A DNA stretch of 28,203 nt. Origin: Peptococcaceae bacterium. GTDB taxonomy: Bacteria > Bacillota > Desulfitobacteriia > Desulfitobacteriales > Desulfitobacteriaceae. The notes under the pieces are model-generated. The model ran no database searches. It had not been told where the DNA came from and was given only the letters and a program-made list of their open reading frames with translations. Made by a program: the position numbers and the translations under genes. Of this stretch, positions 23,824 to 28,203 are shown piece after piece (position 1 is the first letter of the stretch; every line of letters begins with the position of its first letter). Where the stretch lies: contig JAITOS010000098.1 of the NCBI GenBank assembly GCA_031289815.1, positions 1 to 28,203 on the forward strand, read 5' to 3'.

Positions 23824-23967
23824 ATGGCCATGCGAGAGGTAAAGAAGGGTGAGGCTATTGTGAAAAGGGAAGAACCATCCTTACGAAACTGGCTCTTGAC
23901 ACGCCGCCAAAACTCATGTATCGTTAAGTTAACGTTCGGCCATGAAGGTCGGCAAGGAAGCAAATGA
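23824..23967 (+). CDS. Doubtful 47-aa basic ORF
   Basis: ATG to TGA encodes MAMREVKKGEAIVKREEPSL and a further basic stretch ending GHEGRQGSK. There is no good ribosome binding site, and the ORF runs through the consensus promoter at 23896-23924 and the palindrome after it, which argues against it being a real gene. It may be a remnant like the ORF before it. I see no family. Confidence 0.15.
   Translation: MAMREVKKGEAIVKREEPSLRNWLLTRRQNSCIVKLTFGHEGRQGSK
23896..23934 (+). promoter_or_regulatory. Promoter and palindromic operator of the metal-chelate transporter
   Basis: TTGACA (23896-23901), a 17-bp spacer and TATCGT (23919-23924) form the promoter. A perfect inverted repeat CGTTAA-G-TTAACG (23922-23934) overlaps the -10 and the expected start. 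This is a likely repressor site, perhaps for a metal-dependent regulator, but it does not match a Fur box that I recognise. Confidence 0.6.
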
Positions 23968-24065
23968 ATAATACGTAATGTACACAATAAGATAAACGGA
24001 TAAATGGCTACGAAGGCCGATGGGTTTGCAGAAAGCGAATCTTCGGCTTTCGTTTTTTGTTTTTT
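23936..24065 (+). promoter_or_regulatory. Leader RNA with alternative pairings, candidate riboswitch or attenuator of unknown class
   Basis: Three mutually exclusive pairings can be drawn. (a) A 5' hairpin: TCGGCC (23936-23941) with GGTCGG (23947-23952). (b) An anti-terminator: the same TCGGCC with GGCCGA (24015-24020), perfect over 6 bp. (c) The terminator: 24011-24020 with 24043-24052. GAAAGC (24031-24036) can also pair with GCTTTC (24046-24051). About 60 AT-rich bases (23953-24010) between (a) and (c) could fold as a sensing part. It fits none of the cobalamin, Ni/Co, Mn, SAM or Moco classes as I know them. Confidence 0.5.
24011..24065 (+). terminator. Intrinsic terminator in the leader of the metal-chelate transporter
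   Basis: CGAAGGCCGA (24011-24020) pairs with TCGGCTTTCG (24043-24052) with one G-U, a 10-bp stem. T6-G-T6 follows. It stands about 60 bases before the permease ATG and downstream of the promoter, so it must be regulated or leaky. Confidence 0.82.
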
Positions 24066-24123
24066 CAACCCGCCAAGGTGTAAATTCGGCGGCGGAACCG
24101 TTGACGGAGGGGGATATCGTAGA

Positions 24124-25199
24124 ATGAAAATACGCAGACTGTTCCGGCGAAATTTCAACCGGGCGGATCCGAATATGGCGGTCATCATCCTCGTGTTGAC
24201 GATGTGCGCGCTGGTGTCGATGATTGCGGCAATCGGGCTGGGGCCGGTGTCGGTCGCGCCCGACAGTGTGGCGAAAATACTCCTTAGCCGCATTCCCGGA
24301 CTGGGCGGCGTCATACAGCAGACGTGGGCGCAGCTCGACCAAAACATCGTCCTGGGGTTGCGCTTGCCGCGCGTGTGCCTCGGCATGATTGTCGGCGCGT
24401 CGCTGGCCGTCACGGGCGTAACCATGCAGGCGTTAGTGCGCAACAATTTGGCTGATCCGTTCATCCTGGGCGTGTCGTCGGGCGCGTCGGCAACCGCGAC
24501 GCTGGGAATGCTGTTCGGGGCGTTTGCGGTTTTCGGCAAGTATTCGCTGTCCATCAGCGCCTTTATCGGTGCGGCGGTGACGATCATCTTCGTGTACGCC
24601 ATCTCGCGTGTGCGCGGACGGATAAACATCACGCAGCTCTTGTTGTCGGGCGTGGCAATCTCGATGATCGCCGACGGCATAACGCGCATTATCACGCTGT
24701 CCGCGCCGAATGCGCTGGGACTGCATAACGCGACGTTTTGGATGTCCGGCAGCCTGGCTGGAGCCAAGTGGGGTTATCTGACGCTGCCGCTGGTAGTGCT
24801 GCTCGCCTGTATGGCCGTTTTAATGCTGAATTACCGCGGCTTGAACCTGCTGCTGCTCGGCGAGGAAAGCGCGGGGGCGCTCGGAGTCCATACCGGACGC
24901 CTGCAAAAAATGCTCGTGCTGGTAGCGTCTCTGATGGCGGGCGTAACGATTGCGGTCAGCGGCGCGATCGGTTTTGTGGGGCTGATGGCGCCGCACTTCA
25001 CGCGGTTATTGGTTGGCGGCGACCACCGCAAGGTGCTGCCGATTTCGGCGCTGCTGGGCGGAATCCTCGTCGTGTGGGTAGACGTCGTCGCCCGCATGGC
25101 GCTGGCGCCTGAAGAATTGCCGGTCGGCATTCTGACGGCGATCATCGGCGGCCCGATTTTCATTTTCCTGCTTAAACGCCGTACAAAGGAGAAAAAACA

Positions 25200-25203
<4 letters not shown>
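24124..25203 (+). CDS. FecCD/BtuC-family metal-chelate ABC transporter permease
   Basis: With the ATG at 24124 (GGAGGGGG ten bases upstream) the protein has 359 residues. A longer start at 24004 would run through the terminator stem and is rejected. It is very hydrophobic with about ten helices. FecCD features are RLPRVCLGMIVGASLAVTGV, NNLADPFILGVSSGASATAT and the late GAIGFVGLMAPHFTRLL, GDHRKVLPISALLGG. Such permeases import iron-siderophores, heme, cobalamin or related chelates as homodimers when only one permease is present, as here. The substrate cannot be assigned. Codon use is richer in G and C than in the neighbouring sulfate operon. Confidence 0.9.
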
Positions 25204-26009
<806 letters not shown>

Positions 26010-26040
26010 AATCACGAGCCGATTGGTCTGCGGCGACTAA

Positions 26041-26065
26041 GCAGGAACGCCGTTTTCTTTCCTGC
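26041..26065 (+). other. Intercistronic hairpin between ATPase and binding-protein genes
   Basis: GCAGGAA (26041-26047) pairs with TTCCTGC (26059-26065) around an 11-nt loop, with no T-run after it. Such stems often stabilise the downstream message of an abundant binding protein. Confidence 0.45.
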
Positions 26066-26092
26066 AAATCATATCATACGAGGAGGAACAAA

Positions 26093-27085
26093 ATGAAAAA
26101 GTCCATCCTATCCATTCTCGCGCTCGTCCTCGCGCTTACGGCGCTACTCCCTGCCTGTGCGGGAAGAAACGGCGGCGCGGAACCGCCATCCAAGCCCCCC
26201 GCGGCCACAGCCAACCTCGGCGCGGACGCCGCTTACCCGCTGACCTTCGACAACTATGGGCGCGAAGTGGTGGTTACGGCGAAGCCTGTGAAAGTCCTGG
26301 CGCTCGGCCCGAATTGCGCGGAAACGATGGCGGCGCTTGGTCTTGCCGATACGGTCATCGGCACAAGTCTTAAAAATCACAGCCGTGGGCCGTTGCCGGA
26401 ATACGCTGCCGCGGTGAACGCGATGCCGGAGCTGAATTATCAGAACGCAACGCGCGAGGCGGTCATTGCCAGCGGCGCGGACTTTATTTACGGCCTGGAT
26501 TGGGAGTTCGGCGGCAGCGGTCTGGATACCGAGGAGCTTGCCGCCTACGGAATCACAGCCTATATCGACTCCGCGGCGACCCTGGAGCAAACCTATCAGG
26601 AAATCCGTGACCTCGGAAAAATCTTTGGCGTAGAGGACAGGGCGGAAGCCTTCATTGCGGATCAAAAGGCGCGCCTGCAAGCCGTCGCGGATAAAATCAA
26701 GGGCGCGGAACGCCCGAACGTGCTGGTCTGCGACGCCGTTGAGGACGGAATCTTCACGGCGACGGGCGTCAACTACGAAACCCTGCTCATGAATTTAGCG
26801 GGCGGCGATAATCTCTTTGCCGACCTCGCCGCCAAGGCGTGGACGACCGTCAGTTATGAGGAGGTTCTCAAACGCAACCCGGACGTGATCATGATTCACG
26901 ACTACGACGCGCCGTCCGTCGCGGAGAAAATCGCCTCAATCAAGGCAAATGATATGCTCTCGCAGCTTGACGCCGTGAAAAATGAGCGCTTCGTGATCAT
27001 CGAGCTGGAAAGCGTCCTGCCCGGCGACCGTACCGCCTATACCATCGAGAAACTGGCGAAGGGGTTCTATCCGGATTTGCTTTAA
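26093..27085 (+). CDS. Metal-chelate substrate-binding lipoprotein (FepB/BtuF-like)
   Basis: The protein has 330 residues. The signal peptide ends in a lipobox, LLPAC (Cys22), followed by a Gly/Pro/Ala-rich linker to about 45. The periplasmic-binding fold has the family start FDNYGREVVVTAKPVKVLAL and GPNCAETMAALGLADTVIG. A distinctive middle, ATREAVIASGADFIYGLDWEFGG, and LESVLPGDRTAYTIEKLAKG near the end resemble a subgroup of clostridial class-III binding proteins of unknown ligand. GGAGG lies six bases before the ATG. It is the third gene of the importer operon, with its own spacer and hairpin upstream. No terminator was recognised directly after it. Confidence 0.9.
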   Translation: MKKSILSILALVLALTALLPACAGRNGGAEPPSKPPAATANLGADAAYPLTFDNYGREVVVTAKPVKVLALGPNCAETMAALGLADTVIGTSLKNHSRGPLPEYAAAVNAMPELNYQNATREAVIASGADFIYGLDWEFGGSGLDTEELAAYGITAYIDSAATLEQTYQEIRDLGKIFGVEDRAEAFIADQKARLQAVADKIKGAERPNVLVCDAVEDGIFTATGVNYETLLMNLAGGDNLFADLAAKAWTTVSYEEVLKRNPDVIMIHDYDAPSVAEKIASIKANDMLSQLDAVKNERFVIIELESVLPGDRTAYTIEKLAKGFYPDLL

Positions 27086-27153
27086 GCGCGATTGGGTATG
27101 AAGGCGCTGGAGGCGGAAACGGGGATTTGATTATTCTAAATTGTCGAATTTAC

Positions 27154-27182
27154 TTGCAAATGATTGCAAGATGCTTTATATT
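27154..27182 (+). promoter_or_regulatory. Strong promoter of the raiA-like RNA
   Basis: TTGCAA (27154-27159), a 17-bp spacer and TATATT (27177-27182). Transcription should start near 27189, just where the structured RNA begins. Confidence 0.75.
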
Positions 27183-27187
27183 GGAAG

Positions 27188-27340
27188 CATGAGGCCACAT
27201 AAAGAGGGCCGCAGCGACCGTGAGGTGTTACCAGCACCACACGGCGAATGTAGGAAGACATTCAAGGACACGCCTACAAACACGGGATAAACCCGCCGCC
27301 ACAGCACTATCAGTATAGCGTATTCATTTTTCTATGACAA
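27188..27340 (+). ncRNA. Structured noncoding RNA resembling the raiA motif
   Basis: The region has no credible ORF but many nested stems. CCGTG pairs with CACGG and encloses GGTG-TTACCAG-CACC (about 27218-27244). GAATGT pairs with ACATTC around AGGAAG (27246-27263). GTAGG in that region can pair with CCTAC (27273-27277), suggesting a pseudoknot or switch. CGGG pairs with CCCG around ATAAA. From memory, ACCGTGAGGTGTTACCAG followed by an ACATTC stem and GGACACGCC is the conserved core of the raiA RNA of Bacillota and Actinobacteria, whose function is unknown. The 3' end ATTCATTTTTC also fits. Boundaries are approximate; no alignment could be run. Confidence 0.62.
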
Positions 27341-27427
27341 GTTGCTTGCTGGCCGGGGATTCCGTGGAAAAACGCTGGATAAGCGTACAGTTTTGCGTTC
27401 AGACGCGAATATGTGTATGTGAACAAC

Positions 27428-27476
27428 AGCGCGTAGGTATTGGGTATCGTGCCCATCTTCCTGCGCGCTTTTTATT
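27428..27476 (+). terminator. Intrinsic terminator downstream of the raiA-like RNA
   Basis: AGCGCGTAGG (27428-27437) pairs with CCTGCGCGCT (27460-27469) over 10 bp, with an inner TGGG/CCCA stem, followed by TTTTTATT. Small hairpins (ACGC/GCGT near 27372, GCGT/ACGC near 27395) lie between the raiA-like core and this terminator, so the full transcript may be about 290 nt. Confidence 0.8.
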
Positions 27477-27636
27477 GTGGCCTCCTGTGGTTGTCAGGCG
27501 GACGGGAGGGCGATGAGCTATGCCCGTCTGTCGTGTAGCCGCTTATTAGCTCTCTTGCCGTTCTTTCCGCGCTGTTTTTGGAGGAGAACAGGAAGAAAGG
27601 GAAGGAAAGCCGTGTTCTAGCGGCGTTCGCGGGAGT

Positions 27637-27837
27637 ATGGCACAGGGAAGGGCAGAAGAGAGATTGTCAAGAGGAGGTGATTTTCGGATTTCCGTGATTA
27701 CCGGACTTGATGAGGCGCGTGCTTTGAGCCTCGAAAGTCCCGAACGAGTGCTACGTTTAGGCAAGCCCTACTTGGAGATGGAGCAGCGTGTGAGGAAGGT
27801 TCTCGCACTGTCGCTCGAACCAGCAGGTAAAAACTAA
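27637..27837 (+). CDS. Uncertain ORF (66 codons or fewer), unknown function
   Basis: The frame is open from an ATG at 27637 to a TAA at 27835-27837 and ends LEMEQRVRKVLALSLEPAGKN. An almost perfect anti-16S sequence, GAGGAGGTGAT (27671-27681), lies inside the frame. No ATG, GTG or TTG follows at good distance: the first in-frame GTG (27694) is 16 bases after GGAGG, and an ATT (27688) is at ten. The 27637 ATG itself has no ribosome binding site. The product would be charged and helical; I recognise no family. The preceding stretch 27477-27636 holds hairpins (for example GACGGG/CCCGTC near 27498-27523) and short open frames without clear starts. Confidence 0.35.
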   Translation: MAQGRAEERLSRGGDFRISVITGLDEARALSLESPERVLRLGKPYLEMEQRVRKVLALSLEPAGKN

Positions 27838-27858
27838 ATTAAAATGGAGGCAAAAACA

Positions 27859-27981
27859 ATGAAGAAGATTCGGACAAAACTGACTGCGCTCGCGGTCACG
27901 GCAGTAATGCTGCTTACGTTCTCACAGTTTACCAGCGCAAATGCGGCAGAGCCTAACGAGTCAGAAATGGAGGAAACATAA
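27859..27981 (+). CDS. Small secreted peptide (40 aa) with signal sequence
   Basis: ATG at 27859 to TAA at 27979-27981, with GGAGG nine bases upstream. Residues 1-8 are basic (MKKIRTKL), 9-22 hydrophobic (TALAVTAVMLLTFS), and SANA-AEP is a good signal peptidase I site. This leaves a short acidic mature peptide, AEPNESEMEET. The size and layout resemble Phr- or PapR-like signalling propeptides, but no cognate RRNPP receptor is seen in the window. It could also be a leader peptide or a truncated secreted protein. The next gene starts one base after its stop, with its ribosome binding site inside this ORF. Confidence 0.65.
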   Translation: MKKIRTKLTALAVTAVMLLTFSQFTSANAAEPNESEMEET

Positions 27982-27982
27982 T

Positions 27983-28203
27983 ATGCTGAACCTAGGTATT
28001 GTATTTCTCACACTAATGATCGCTGGATATCCTGCTATCAAAGCTATCAAAAAATTAAAAAAGAAGTATAGTGATGAGGTTTTAAGTATTCCTCAAGTCT
28101 GGGAACTATATGGTATTCCGGATACAGCTTTTCCAATTCCAATTCCGGGGAAGTTGCTCAAACGAGAGGTATGGCGTGAGCTGCCATCTGAACTAACGGG
28201 TAC
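27983..28203 (+). CDS. Membrane-anchored protein of unknown function, N-terminal part (truncated by window end)
   Basis: ATG at 27983, with GGAGG nine bases upstream inside the preceding micropeptide gene; open to the last base (73 codons). One N-terminal hydrophobic helix (LNLGIVFLTLMIAGYPAI) is followed by a lysine-rich segment (KAIKKLKKKY) and a soluble region with WELYGIPDTAFPIPIPGKLL. Base composition is more AT-rich than in the transporter genes upstream. Tight coupling with the micropeptide suggests a functional link. I do not recognise the family. Confidence 0.6.
   Translation, partial: MLNLGIVFLTLMIAGYPAIKAIKKLKKKYSDEVLSIPQVWELYGIPDTAFPIPIPGKLLKREVWRELPSELTG

Noticed and set aside
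23753..23895. Cobalamin riboswitch before the metal-chelate importer
   Set aside because: AAAAGGGAA recalls part of the B12 box, but the required flanking elements (GCCACTG-type core) are absent, and the consensus promoter lies downstream of it.
24004..24123. Longer start for the FecCD permease adding 40 residues
   Set aside because: The extension is encoded by the terminator stem and its T-run and gives a Phe/Cys-rich nonsense segment; the ATG at 24124 has a strong ribosome binding site.
23811..24767. A 318-codon minus-strand open frame
   Set aside because: It is antisense to the FecCD permease and its leader, has an implausible composition, and the plus-strand permease is unambiguous.

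Overview
The window reads as chromosomal DNA of an endospore-forming, probably anaerobic member of the Bacillota (Clostridia or Negativicutes type). The evidence is a CwlD cortex amidase, a Spo0F-like receiver, a glmS ribozyme leader, CWB2 cell-wall-binding repeats, strong AGGAGG ribosome binding sites and consensus SigA promoters. The genus cannot be fixed from sequence alone.

Layout. (1) 1-2733: the 3' end of argD, converging on a BlaI/M56 (BlaR1-like) regulatory operon. The M56 sensor appears divided into a protease gene and a separate TM-DUF4825 gene. (2) 2838-6273: a TetR-regulated EmrAB-type efflux operon (tetR, HlyD-type adaptor, 14-TM MFS pump). (3) 6349-7418: rplM-rpsI with a structured L13-type leader and an intrinsic terminator. 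(4) 7535-11613: azlCD branched-chain amino-acid exporter, a secreted CWB2/HtrA-type serine protease, and cwlD. (5) 11719-14067: glmS with its self-cleaving ribozyme, plus an unexpected intrinsic terminator between ribozyme and glmS. (6) 14221-14917: a self-contained 49-codon gene with its own promoter and terminator, then a Spo0F-like response regulator. (7) 14967-23563, minus strand: one eight-gene sulfate operon, sbp-cysT-cysW-cysA-aprA-aprB-cysD-cysN, behind a consensus promoter. It imports sulfate, activates it to APS and reduces APS with an AprBA-type reductase rather than CysH. (8) 23564-27085: remnant-like ORFs, then a FecCD/BtuCD-type metal-chelate ABC importer (permease, ATPase, lipoprotein) with different base composition, behind a promoter/operator and a leader with three mutually exclusive pairings ending in a terminator. 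(9) 27086-28203: a strongly promoted, highly structured noncoding RNA resembling the raiA motif, an intrinsic terminator, an uncertain ORF, a 40-aa secreted micropeptide and the start of a membrane protein cut by the window edge.

The most promising places for something undescribed are the leader RNA of the metal-chelate transporter, the raiA-like RNA with its downstream secreted micropeptide, the terminator between the glmS ribozyme and glmS, and the divided BlaR1-like sensor.
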